64,000 nucleotides of DNA. It comes from Thermomonas carbonis (lineage in GTDB: Bacteria; Pseudomonadota; Gammaproteobacteria; Xanthomonadales; Xanthomonadaceae). Each line of letters begins with the position of its first letter. The first letter of the stretch is position 1. The stretch is taken from assembly GCF_014396975.1 (NCBI RefSeq), contig NZ_CP060719.1, forward strand, positions 186,001 to 250,000, written 5' to 3'. Under the pieces are notes generated by a model, which saw nothing but the letters and a program-made list of their open reading frames with translations, did no database searches and was not told the DNA's origin. A program made the translations under genes and the position numbers. Below, one piece after another: positions 44,833-52,801 of this stretch.

Positions 44833-47446
44833 TCGACGGCCCATCAAGGATGTCCTCTGCGGGCAGTGCGCGCAGGTTGTAGGTGTTGGCCATGCTGAAA
44901 CCGTAGGCACCAGCGTCGGCGATCACCATCGCGTCGCCCGGGGCCGTCGCCGCCGGCAGCTTGACCCGGTTGCCGAAGATGTCGCTGGATTCGCAGATCG
45001 GACCGACCACGTCGAAATCGGTGTCGCAGGCATCGTGCAGCCGCGCCAGGTTCACGATGTCGTGCCAGGCGTCGTACAGCGCCGGCCGGATCAGCGCGTT
45101 CATGCCCGCATCCAGTCCGACCCGGTGCACACCGTCCTTCTCTACAACTTGCGTTGCGCGCGCCAACAGCACGCCGGATTCGGCGACCAGGAAGCGGCCC
45201 GGCTCGATCGCCAATCGGAAGGCGGGATGCACGGCCTTGATCTGCGCCAGGCCTTCCGCCCAGGCATCGAGGTCGAAGGGCTCGTCGTCGGCGCTGTAGG
45301 CGATCGGCAGGCCGCCGCCGATGTCCAGCACTTCGACCGTGCCGATGCGCCGCGCGAAGCCGGCCAGCTCATCGACCACCAGCTTCCAGTGCGCGGTGGT
45401 CTCGATGCCGCTGCCGAGGTGCGCATGCAGGCCGCTGATGCGCACGCCGAGCACGCGCGCCAGCTCCAGGAATTCCTCCACCCGCTGCGTCGACAGGCCG
45501 AACTTGGCCTCCTTGCCGCCGGTGTTGACCTTGGCGTGGTGGCCATCGCCGTGGCCCAGGTCGATGCGCAACCACAACGTGCGACCGCGGAACATCTCCG
45601 GCCATTGGCGCAGCAGTTCCACGTTGTCGACGGTGACGTTGACGCCCAGCGCGAAGGCCGCTTCGTACTCGCTCACCGGCGCGAAGTTCGGGGTGAACAG
45701 CACCCGCGCGGGATCGAAGCCCGGCACGGCTGCGAACACACGCTGCAGCTCACCCAGCGAGACGCATTCCAGGCCGAAGCCTTCCTCCGCCAGTGTGCGC
45801 AGGATGTCCGGATTCGAGCTCGCCTTGATCGCGTAGAAACGATGATCGACTGCGGTGATCGCCTTCAGCTGGCGCGCGCGTTCACGCACCGTCGGCAGGT
45901 GATAGACGTAGCGCGGCGTTTCGCCTTCGGCCAGTTCGAGCAGGCGCTGGCGTTCGCGTGGCGCATGCCACCACGGCGTCGGCCGCGGACGGATCGCGCC
46001 GTTGATCTCGCGCCAGCGCGGGCCGAACACCTCGGTCTCGTAGACCGGCATCGCGCCGCTGTCGATCAGCGCGGCGTGCAGCTTCGGCAGCATGCCGTCG
46101 GCCGCGGCCTCGTCGACCACGAAGGTCAGGTTGAGGTCGTTCGACGATTGCGAGATCAGGTGCACCCGCTCGCGCCCGAACATCGCCCAGACCTCGGACA
46201 ACTTGTGCAGCAGCGAGCGCATGCCGCGCCCAACCAACGTGATCGCCGCGCAGGGCACGATGATCTTGACCTTGCAGATCTTCGACAGGTCGGCCGACAA
46301 CGCCGACAGCACATCGGTGCTGACCAGGTTCTCGGACGGATCCAGCGACACGGTGACGTTGGTCTCGGCGGAACCGATCAGGTCGACCGACAGGCCGTGC
46401 TTGCGGAACAGCGCGAACACGTCGGCGAGGAAGCCGACCTGCTGCCACATGCCGATGCCTTCCATCGACACCAGCACGATGCCGTTGCGTCGGCTGATCG
46501 CCTTGACCCCGGCCACTGCCGCTGCGCTGCCGTCGATGCGCGTGCCCGGCAACTGCGGGCGGCCGGTATCGAGGATGCACAGCGGCACGCCGCCATCGCG
46601 ACATGGCTTGATCGAGCGCGGATGCAGCACCTTGGCACCGGTGGTGGCGATTTCCTGCGCTTCGTAATAGTCGAGCCGGGTCAGCAGGCGTGCGTCCGGC
46701 ACTTCGCGCGGATTGGCGCTGAACATGCCGGGCACGTCGGTCCAGATTTCCACGCGACGCGCGCCGAGCAAGGCACCGAAATAGGACGCCGACGTATCCG
46801 AACCACCGCGCCCGAGGATCGCGGTGCCGCCGTCCTGGTGGCGCGAGATGAAGCCTTGCGTCAGCAACAGCCGCGCGGGCTGCGCCGTGAATCGCGTGCG
46901 CCATGCGGTGTCGGCCTGCCATTGGCAGTTCACCGACAACCGCTGCGACCAGTCGGTCTGGTTGGGCTGCGGCGGCAATGCGTCCAGCCACTCGCGCGCA
47001 TCGCACCAGCCGAAGTCGAGGCCCTGCCCGCGCAGGTAGGCCGCACCGAGCGTCGAGGACAGCAATTCGCCCTGCGCGAGCACTTCGGCCTGCCAGTCGA
47101 GCGTACGTGACGCCGCGCGCGGATCGTCGCGCAGGGCTTCCAGCGCGCGCAGGCGTTCGCCGATGGCGGCATCGGCATCGATGCCGAGTTCGTCGCTGCA
47201 GAAGGCGCGATGCCGTTCGATGAGTGCGGCGACACGGCCCGCAACATCGTCACCGTTCGCGATCGCGGTCAGCTCGTTGGTGACACCGGACAGCGCCGAC
47301 ACCACCACCAGCACCCGCGCGCCTTCCTGCTCCGCGCGTTCCTGCCCCAACCGCCCGATGGTGTCCCAGCGCTCGCGTTTCGACACCGATGTGCCACCGA
47401 ACTTCAGCACCAGCCAGTGATCGTCGGACGAGGGGGAAATGGACAT
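44825..47446 (-). CDS. lysAC: Bifunctional aspartate kinase / diaminopimelate decarboxylase
   Basis: 873 residues. The N-terminal aspartokinase has VLKFGGTS (13-20), GRGGSDTSA and ACT-like regulatory segments (SAETNVTVSL). The C-terminal PLP decarboxylase has YHLPTVRERA, FYAIKAS (PLP Lys about 541), LGSGIETT, GGGLPIAY and EPGRFLVAESG. The fusion is typical of Xanthomonadaceae. One protein thus carries the first and last steps of the lysine branch. It leads an operon with murL and murD2. The ATG at 47446 gives the aspartokinase start. Confidence 0.95.
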   Translation of the reverse strand: MSISPSSDDHWLVLKFGGTSVSKRERWDTIGRLGQERAEQEGARVLVVVSALSGVTNELTAIANGDDVAGRVAALIERHRAFCSDELGIDADAAIGERLRALEALRDDPRAASRTLDWQAEVLAQGELLSSTLGAAYLRGQGLDFGWCDAREWLDALPPQPNQTDWSQRLSVNCQWQADTAWRTRFTAQPARLLLTQGFISRHQDGGTAILGRGGSDTSASYFGALLGARRVEIWTDVPGMFSANPREVPDARLLTRLDYYEAQEIATTGAKVLHPRSIKPCRDGGVPLCILDTGRPQLPGTRIDGSAAAVAGVKAISRRNGIVLVSMEGIGMWQQVGFLADVFALFRKHGLSVDLIGSAETNVTVSLDPSENLVSTDVLSALSADLSKICKVKIIVPCAAITLVGRGMRSLLHKLSEVWAMFGRERVHLISQSSNDLNLTFVVDEAAADGMLPKLHAALIDSGAMPVYETEVFGPRWREINGAIRPRPTPWWHAPRERQRLLELAEGETPRYVYHLPTVRERARQLKAITAVDHRFYAIKASSNPDILRTLAEEGFGLECVSLGELQRVFAAVPGFDPARVLFTPNFAPVSEYEAAFALGVNVTVDNVELLRQWPEMFRGRTLWLRIDLGHGDGHHAKVNTGGKEAKFGLSTQRVEEFLELARVLGVRISGLHAHLGSGIETTAHWKLVVDELAGFARRIGTVEVLDIGGGLPIAYSADDEPFDLDAWAEGLAQIKAVHPAFRLAIEPGRFLVAESGVLLARATQVVEKDGVHRVGLDAGMNALIRPALYDAWHDIVNLARLHDACDTDFDVVGPICESSDIFGNRVKLPAATAPGDAMVIADAGAYGFSMANTYNLRALPAEDILDGPSNE

Positions 47447-47495
47447 GGGCCCTGGGGAATTTGGGGAGGGAAGACCCGCGGCGCGGGGGTGGTGC

Positions 47496-47501
47496 ATTCT
47501 A
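47496..47501 (-). promoter_or_regulatory. -10 box of lysAC
   Basis: TAGAAT on the minus strand about 50 bases upstream of the ATG at 47446. The 87-bp gap to the divergent PhzF gene is too short for a lysine riboswitch. Confidence 0.4.
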
Positions 47502-47533
47502 GCCGGCCTCCCCGCCCGTGAGACGCGCCCGAC

Positions 47534-48409
47534 ATGCCACGTCCTGCTCTGAAACTGGGATACCTGCAGCTCGATGTTTTCGCCGCGCGCGCCGGCACCG
47601 GCAACCCGCTGGGCGTGGTGTTCGATGCCGGCGACATGGACACCGCCGCGATGCAGGCACTGGCCGCGTGGCTGAACCTGTCGGAGACGATTTTCTTCCT
47701 GCCGCCCGATGGGGGAGCGGACTACCGGATCCGCATCTTCACCCCGGGCAGCGAACTGCCCTTCGCCGGCCATCCCAGCGTGGGCGCAGCGTGGACAGCG
47801 GTGGTGCACGGCCTCGCCACCCCGCGCGACGGCCAACTGGTGCAGCAGTGCGAGGCCGGGCTGTTGCCGGTCGAGATCACTGGCGACCATGCCCAGCCGC
47901 GCGTCGCCGTGCGCAGCCCGCGCGCGAAACACTTGCAGGAATACGCGCCGCAGGCCGGACTGGACGCCATCGCACTCCCCGGGCAGCCCGCCGCGCTGTG
48001 GAACAACGGGCCGTCGTGGTGGATGGTCGAAGCCGCATCGGCCGAAGCGCTGCGCGGCCTCAAGCCGGACTTCGCCGCCATCGCTGCATGGACCAACGCG
48101 ACGAGCTCCACCGGCGTGGCGATCTTCGCGCTGGAGCCCGAGGATGGCCACGACGTCGTGGTCCGCGCCTTCTGCCCTGGCGACGCGGTCAACGTGCCGG
48201 AAGACCCGGTGACCGGCAGCGCCAACGCATTGGTCGGCGCGCTGCTGCATGCGCAAGGCCGCCTGCCCGGCGGTGATGGCCGCTACATCGCCAGCCAGGG
48301 CCGCGAACTCGGCCGCGACGGCCGCGTGCATGTGCGCGTGGACGATGACGGCGAGGTCTGGATTGGCGGTGAGGTGCAGCAGGTCATCGCCGGCACCCTG
48401 GATTGGTAA
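47534..48409 (+). CDS. PhzF family isomerase/epimerase-like protein (first copy)
   Basis: 291 residues, the two-lobed PhzF/DAP-epimerase fold: YLQLDVFAARAGTGNPLGVV, the catalytic Glu in NLSETIFFLPP, RIRIFTPGSELPFAGHPSVGAA, and VPEDPVTGSANALVG near the end. PhzF enzymes isomerise or hydrate small carboxylic acids; this copy's substrate is unknown. It is followed 29 bp later by a paralog. Confidence 0.92.
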   Translation: MPRPALKLGYLQLDVFAARAGTGNPLGVVFDAGDMDTAAMQALAAWLNLSETIFFLPPDGGADYRIRIFTPGSELPFAGHPSVGAAWTAVVHGLATPRDGQLVQQCEAGLLPVEITGDHAQPRVAVRSPRAKHLQEYAPQAGLDAIALPGQPAALWNNGPSWWMVEAASAEALRGLKPDFAAIAAWTNATSSTGVAIFALEPEDGHDVVVRAFCPGDAVNVPEDPVTGSANALVGALLHAQGRLPGGDGRYIASQGRELGRDGRVHVRVDDDGEVWIGGEVQQVIAGTLDW

Positions 48410-48438
48410 GCTGCGCGGCCCCGTCTGACCACTCCGCC

Positions 48439-49320
48439 ATGCCCCGTCGCTACGTGCAACTCGATGTGTTCGCCTCGCGCCCCGGCGACGGCAATCCGCT
48501 GGCCGTGGTGCTGGATGCCGAAGGCCTCGATGACGTGGCGATGCAGGCGATCGCCAAGTGGACGCGGCTGCCGGAAACCACCTTCGTGTTTCCCGCGGTG
48601 TCCGACGACGCTACCCACCGCATCCGCATCTTCAGCCCCCGCCGCGAAGTGCCATTCGCCGGCCATCCCAGCGTCGGCACCGCGCATGCGCTGCTGGATG
48701 CCGGACTGATCGCAGCGCGCGAAGGCTTCGTTGTGCAGGACGGGATCGCCGGCAAATTGCCGCTGAAGGTCACCAGTGAAGGCGCGGAACGCACCATCGC
48801 CGTGCGCACCCCGCGTGCCCGCGTGCAGGAGATCGCCACACCCGACGACCCGCGCCTGCGCGATGCCGTGGCCGGACTGGAACTGGGCGAACTGCCACCG
48901 GTGCTGATGGACGGCGGCCGCCGGTGGTGGCTGGCCGAACTGGCCAGCGAAACCGCGCTGCGCAATGCCACCCCCAACTGGGACGCGATCATCGCGCTGG
49001 CCAACGCCACCGAGAGCATGGGCCTGTTCGTCTACGCACGCAGCGACGACCCGGTCTATCACTTCGCCGTGCGCGCCTTCGTTGGCGCACCGGCGCAATT
49101 CGAGGACGCCGCCTCCGGCGCTGCCAACGCGACGCTGGCCGCGTGGCTCGCCGAACGCAACGCATTGCCCGACCTGCCCGGCGGTTTCTACCGCGTCAGC
49201 CAGGGCCGCGAAGTCGGCCATGACGCGATCATCGAACTGAGCATCGATGCCGATGGCGATGTGTGGTCGGGCGGGCGCGCGGTGGCGGTGGTGAGCGGGT
49301 CGCTGGACTGGCCGGAGTAG
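48439..49320 (+). CDS. PhzF family isomerase/epimerase-like protein (second copy)
   Basis: 293 residues: YVQLDVFASRPGDGNPLAVV, the catalytic Glu in RLPETTFVFP, RIRIFSPRREVPFAGHPSVGTA, and FEDAASGAANATLAAWL where the first copy has PEDPVTGSANALV. That variation at the C-terminal active-site loop suggests a different substrate. Start at 48439 gives the family N-terminus. Confidence 0.92.
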   Translation: MPRRYVQLDVFASRPGDGNPLAVVLDAEGLDDVAMQAIAKWTRLPETTFVFPAVSDDATHRIRIFSPRREVPFAGHPSVGTAHALLDAGLIAAREGFVVQDGIAGKLPLKVTSEGAERTIAVRTPRARVQEIATPDDPRLRDAVAGLELGELPPVLMDGGRRWWLAELASETALRNATPNWDAIIALANATESMGLFVYARSDDPVYHFAVRAFVGAPAQFEDAASGAANATLAAWLAERNALPDLPGGFYRVSQGREVGHDAIIELSIDADGDVWSGGRAVAVVSGSLDWPE

Positions 49321-49334
49321 CCACTCGCGCGCCA

Positions 49335-49421
49335 GCTTTGTGGCAGGGGCTTCAGCCCCGATGCTCTTCCGTGAGTACTTCAGCCCCGACAGATCGAGGC
49401 TGAAGCCCCTCCCACAAAAGC
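49335..49421. repeat. REP element pair
   Basis: GCTTTGTGGCAGGGGCTTC (49335-49353) and the inverted GAAGCCCCTCCCACAAAAGC (49402-49421) face each other, with a partial third CTTCAGCCCCGA at 49379. These are the classical REP/BIME palindromes seen in Xanthomonadaceae and Pseudomonas intergenic DNA. Confidence 0.85.
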
Positions 49422-49431
49422 GCGATGCCGC

Positions 49432-49836
49432 TCAATCGCCCTTGTTGCCCGGTGCCCACGCCATCGGCTGCCACAGCTCCACCTTGTTGCCTTCGGGATC
49501 CATGATCCAGGCGAACTTGCCGTTTTCGTGCGACTCGGGACCCTTGACGATCGCCACATCGGCGGCCCGCAATTGCGTCAGCAACCCATCCAGATCGTCG
49601 ACGCGGTAATTCACCATCATCGAGGCCTCGCTGGGGCTGAACCATGTGCTGTCGGCGTCGGCCACGCACCAGACGGTGAGCCCGCCATCTTCCGCTTTGT
49701 CTTCCGGCCACTTCAGAACCGCCCCGCCGAAATCCGACAACTCCAACCCCAGGTGATCGCGATACCACGCGCCCAGCGCCGCGCCCTTCCCCGTGCTCTT
49801 GAAGAACACCCCGCCGATCCCCGTCACCTTCGCCAT
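49432..49836 (-). CDS. VOC (glyoxalase/bleomycin resistance-like) protein
   Basis: 134 residues, vicinal-oxygen-chelate fold: KVTGIGGVFFKSTGKGAALGAWYRDHLGLELSD in pieces, MMVNYRVDDLDGLL, GPESHENGKFAWIMDPEGNKVELW. The terminal Glu of KVELW and the other ligands fit a metal-binding VOC dimer; the substrate is unknown. GGAG precedes the ATG at 49836. Confidence 0.85.
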   Translation of the reverse strand: MAKVTGIGGVFFKSTGKGAALGAWYRDHLGLELSDFGGAVLKWPEDKAEDGGLTVWCVADADSTWFSPSEASMMVNYRVDDLDGLLTQLRAADVAIVKGPESHENGKFAWIMDPEGNKVELWQPMAWAPGNKGD

Positions 49837-49900
49837 TGCCGTCTCCTGCAGGACATGTCGGCGCATTCTCTGCGCCCTGCAGCAAAGATGCCAAGAGAGA

Positions 49901-49922
49901 GAAGGGGCCTTGCGGCCCCTTC
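49901..49922 (-). terminator. Terminator of the glycine-zipper gene
   Basis: GAAGGGGCC (49901-49909) pairs with GGCCCCTTC (49914-49922). Read on the minus strand the hairpin is followed by TCTCTCTT, close after the stop of the glycine-zipper gene. Confidence 0.75.
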
Positions 49923-49945
49923 GTTGCGATCACTGCATCGATTTC

Positions 49946-50671
49946 TTACTGCGGCGAGACATCCACGCGGACGCGCACGCGTTCGCCGGGGTGGTAGTCC
50001 ATCCGGCGGGTGTAGCGACGGCCGTTGTATTCGTAGGTGACGTCGTAGGCGGTCGCATTGCCGGTGCGGTAGCTGTCGTAGCCGTCGTTGTAACTGCCGT
50101 AGCCGTTGCTGCGCACGGGTTCCGGGTCGCAGACGCGGACGCTGGCGGGGCGCACGTACCGGTTCTGCTGGGTCTGGTCGTAGATCTGCCGACCGGCCAT
50201 GCCGCCGACCATCGAGCCGATGGCGGTGGTGGCGTAGGTACCGCTACCGCCGCCCATCTTGCTGCCGAGCACCGCGCCGGCGATACCGCCGACGATGGTG
50301 GCGACGTTGCGGCCGCCTTCGTTGCCGTAGCCGTAGCCGCTGCGCGAACGACCGTAGTTGTCGTAGTAGCCGTCGTTGCGGTAGCCATCCTGGTAACCAC
50401 CGTCGCGCTCGTAGCGGCCGGCGGTGGTGGTTTCGTAGCAGCGCTGGCCGCCGTTGCCGTAGTAGCCCGAGGTGCGGTCGTCGTCATAGCCGCGATAGTC
50501 GCCATCCAGTGCCGGATCCACGCGAACGACGCGGGCGTAGTCGTAATAGCCCTCGCCTTGTGACTGGTAGCGATCGTTGCCGTAGCGGTTGTCGTAACCA
50601 GACTGTGCGAAGGCAGTGGTGCTGGCGACGATCAGGCCAACGGCCAGCAGGGCGGAGGAAAGGCGCTTCAT
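49946..50671 (-). CDS. Exported glycine-zipper 2TM (SlyB/UmoD-like) protein
   Basis: 241 residues with a signal peptide ending about STTAFA. A long Tyr/Gly/Asp/Arg-rich stretch (many YGY, YRND, DGYY segments) precedes a glycine-zipper hairpin VATIVGGIAGAVLGSKMGGG...AIGSMVGGMAGRQIY and a strand-rich tail with YNGRRYTRRMDYHPGERVRVRV. Outer-membrane or periplasmic stress-linked proteins show this layout; the Tyr-rich region is unusual and low-complexity. Confidence 0.82.
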   Translation of the reverse strand: MKRLSSALLAVGLIVASTTAFAQSGYDNRYGNDRYQSQGEGYYDYARVVRVDPALDGDYRGYDDDRTSGYYGNGGQRCYETTTAGRYERDGGYQDGYRNDGYYDNYGRSRSGYGYGNEGGRNVATIVGGIAGAVLGSKMGGGSGTYATTAIGSMVGGMAGRQIYDQTQQNRYVRPASVRVCDPEPVRSNGYGSYNDGYDSYRTGNATAYDVTYEYNGRRYTRRMDYHPGERVRVRVDVSPQ

Positions 50672-50844
50672 GGTGGATCCCCGTCGCCGGGAAAGAGGAT
50701 TTGTCCGGCGCGAGGCGAACAGTGCGGCGCGGGGATTGACGCGAAGCTGAATCGGCACCCCGCCGCTGAACCTGTTTAGCGCGCCGACAGCTTGCCGGGC
50801 CGGGCGCTACCATCCAACGCACCGAATCCGGAGGTTACAGCGCA

Positions 50845-51789
50845 ATGACCCAAGGCACCCAGCACGCGACGGACGACTCGCGCAACGCCGACATCCGCAT
50901 CTGGATCAACGGCACGCTGCATCATCGCGACCAGGCGTTCGTGTCGGTGTTCGACAGCGGCTTCGTGCTCGGCGATGGCGTGTGGGAAGGCCTGCGCGTG
51001 GTCGACGGGCAGCCGGCCTTCCTCGACGCCCACTTCGACCGCCTGTACGAAGGCGCGAAGGCGATCATGCTCGACATCGGCATGGATCGCGCCGCGCTGG
51101 AAGCGGCGATCCGCGACACCCTGGCCGGCAACGGCATGGACACCGGCAGCGGCGTGCACATCCGCCTGATGGTGACCCGCGGGGTCAAGCGCACGCCCTA
51201 CCAGGACCCGCGTGTGACCGTCGGCCCGGCCACCGTCGTGATCATTCCCGAGTACAAGACCGCATCGCCGGAACACGCGGCGCACGGCATCACCCTGTTC
51301 ACCGTGCACGTGCGCCGCGGCTTCCCCGACGTGCAGGATCCCAAGCTCAATTCGCACAGCAAGCTCAACTGCATCACCGCCTGCATCCAGGCCTACACGG
51401 CAGGCGCCGACGAAGGCCTGATGCTGGATCCGCATGGCTTCGTGGCCACCTGCAATTCCACTCATTTCTTCATCGTCCGCAAGGGCGAGGTGTGGACCTC
51501 GACCGGCGATTACTGCCTGGGCGGGATCACCCGTTCCAACGTGATCGCAATCTGCCGCGAGGCCGGCATCCCGGTGTTCGAGAAAAACTTCAGCCTGACC
51601 GAGGTTTATGGTGCCGACGAGGCCTTCGTCACCGGCACCTTCGCCGGCGTGGTGCCGGTGCGCAGCATCGATGGGCGCGCGATCAGCAGCGGGCGCGGGC
51701 CGATGGTGGAGCGCCTGCAAGGCCTGTATCGCGACTGGCTCGCGCGCGACATCGCCGCTCGCAAAAAACTCGCAGGCGTTTCGCCGTGA
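50845..51789 (+). CDS. Class IV PLP aminotransferase (branched-chain type)
   Basis: 314 residues. Fold-type IV motifs: WINGTLHHRDQAFVSVFDSGFVLGDGVWEGLRV, KLNSHSKLNCITA with candidate PLP Lys173, and VTGTFAGVVPVRSIDGRAI. A GGAGG ribosome site lies before the ATG. It would transaminate branched-chain or D-amino acids; the partner downstream makes specialised use likely. Its stop overlaps the GTG of the sulfotransferase gene. Confidence 0.87.
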   Translation: MTQGTQHATDDSRNADIRIWINGTLHHRDQAFVSVFDSGFVLGDGVWEGLRVVDGQPAFLDAHFDRLYEGAKAIMLDIGMDRAALEAAIRDTLAGNGMDTGSGVHIRLMVTRGVKRTPYQDPRVTVGPATVVIIPEYKTASPEHAAHGITLFTVHVRRGFPDVQDPKLNSHSKLNCITACIQAYTAGADEGLMLDPHGFVATCNSTHFFIVRKGEVWTSTGDYCLGGITRSNVIAICREAGIPVFEKNFSLTEVYGADEAFVTGTFAGVVPVRSIDGRAISSGRGPMVERLQGLYRDWLARDIAARKKLAGVSP

Positions 51790-52520
51790 GCGAACCCTTG
51801 CGGATCGCGATGTGGTCTGGCCCGCGCAACATCTCCACCGCGATGATGCGCGCCTGGGAAAACCGCGAGGACTGCGCGGTCAGCGACGAACCGCTGTATG
51901 CGCACTACCTCGCCGATACCGGCCTGGACCATCCCGGCCGCGACGAAGTGATCGCCGACGGCGAGACCGATTGGCGCAAGGTCGTCGATGCGTTGACCGG
52001 CCCCGCGCCGGGCGATGCACCGGTCTGGTACCAGAAGCACATGACCCACCACCTGCTGCCGCACATCGACCATGGCTGGATTGGCGGGCTGCGCAACGTC
52101 CTGCTGATCCGCGACCCGCGCGAGGTCGTGGCGTCCTATGTGAAGTCGCGGGCGGAAATCGCAGCGGACGACATCGGCCTGCGCCAACAGGTCGAGCTTT
52201 ACGAGGAACTCGCTGCAGGCGGCGAAGCGCCGCCGGTGATCGATTCCGGCGATTTCCTGCGCGCGCCGGAAGCGCACTTGCGCGGGTTGTGCGACTGGCT
52301 CGGCATCGACTTCAGCGAACGCATGCTGCGCTGGCCGAAAGGGCCTCGCCGGAGCGATGGCATCTGGGCGCCACACTGGTATGCGCATGTCCGGGAATCC
52401 ACCGGCTTCGAGGCGCCGGGGCCGCGGGCGATCGAACTGAGCGAGGCCGCGCAAGCGGTAGTCGATGCATGCCAGCCTCACTACGCAAGGCTGCACGCGC
52501 TGCGGTTGCGGGTGGCCTAG
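51786..52520 (+). CDS. Sulfotransferase-like P-loop protein coupled to the aminotransferase
   Basis: 244 residues from a GTG overlapping the aminotransferase stop (GTGA). PAPS-binding motifs: MWSGPRNISTAMMRAWENR (5' site) and LLIRDPREVVASYVKSR (3' site). It resembles sulfotransferases that recur next to branched-chain aminotransferases (recalled). The substrate is unknown; the pairing suggests sulfation or modification of an amino-acid-derived product. Confidence 0.8.
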   Translation: MSEPLRIAMWSGPRNISTAMMRAWENREDCAVSDEPLYAHYLADTGLDHPGRDEVIADGETDWRKVVDALTGPAPGDAPVWYQKHMTHHLLPHIDHGWIGGLRNVLLIRDPREVVASYVKSRAEIAADDIGLRQQVELYEELAAGGEAPPVIDSGDFLRAPEAHLRGLCDWLGIDFSERMLRWPKGPRRSDGIWAPHWYAHVRESTGFEAPGPRAIELSEAAQAVVDACQPHYARLHALRLRVA

Positions 52521-52534
52521 GCAACTCGAGAGTT

Positions 52535-52638
52535 CGTCATCCCGGCGCTTTTTGCTCGTCACCCCAGCGAAGGCTGGGGTCCAGCGTTTTGTCTTTGAAG
52601 GATCGAAGTCACTGTATCCCTGCCTCCGCAGGGATGAC
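52535..52638. repeat. Cluster of GTCATCCC-type palindromes
   Basis: Within a 281-bp gap: a half-copy at 52535-52548, a hairpin GTCACCCCAGCGAAGGCTGGGG (52558-52579) and a hairpin ATCCCTGCCTCCGCAGGGATGAC (52616-52638). The remainder of the gap up to 52801 shows only an SD site for the EF-G gene. Confidence 0.75.
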
Positions 52639-52801
52639 AAGCGAATAGCGCTGCGGGCGATGTTGCAGCGCAAGACATGGCCGCCGGATTCCGCGCTAAG
52701 GTGCCAGTCCGCCATGACCGCCCGCCGAGCGCACCGCTCCGGCGCAAAGCGCGGACAGCCATGACGCCACGTCCATTCGCATGCGAAGGAGGAACGGGCT
52801 C

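Noticed and set aside
40912..44898. A 1328-codon plus-strand frame across ispB, hydrolase, murD2 and murL
   Set aside because: It crosses several well-supported genes on the other strand and has no domain; an artefact of GC-rich third positions.
44825..47446. lysC and lysA as two genes joined by a sequencing error
   Set aside because: The frame is continuous through both domains, and the fusion is known in Xanthomonadaceae.
47447..47533. Lysine riboswitch upstream of lysAC
   Set aside because: The gap is only 87 bp, whereas a lysine riboswitch needs about 170 bases.
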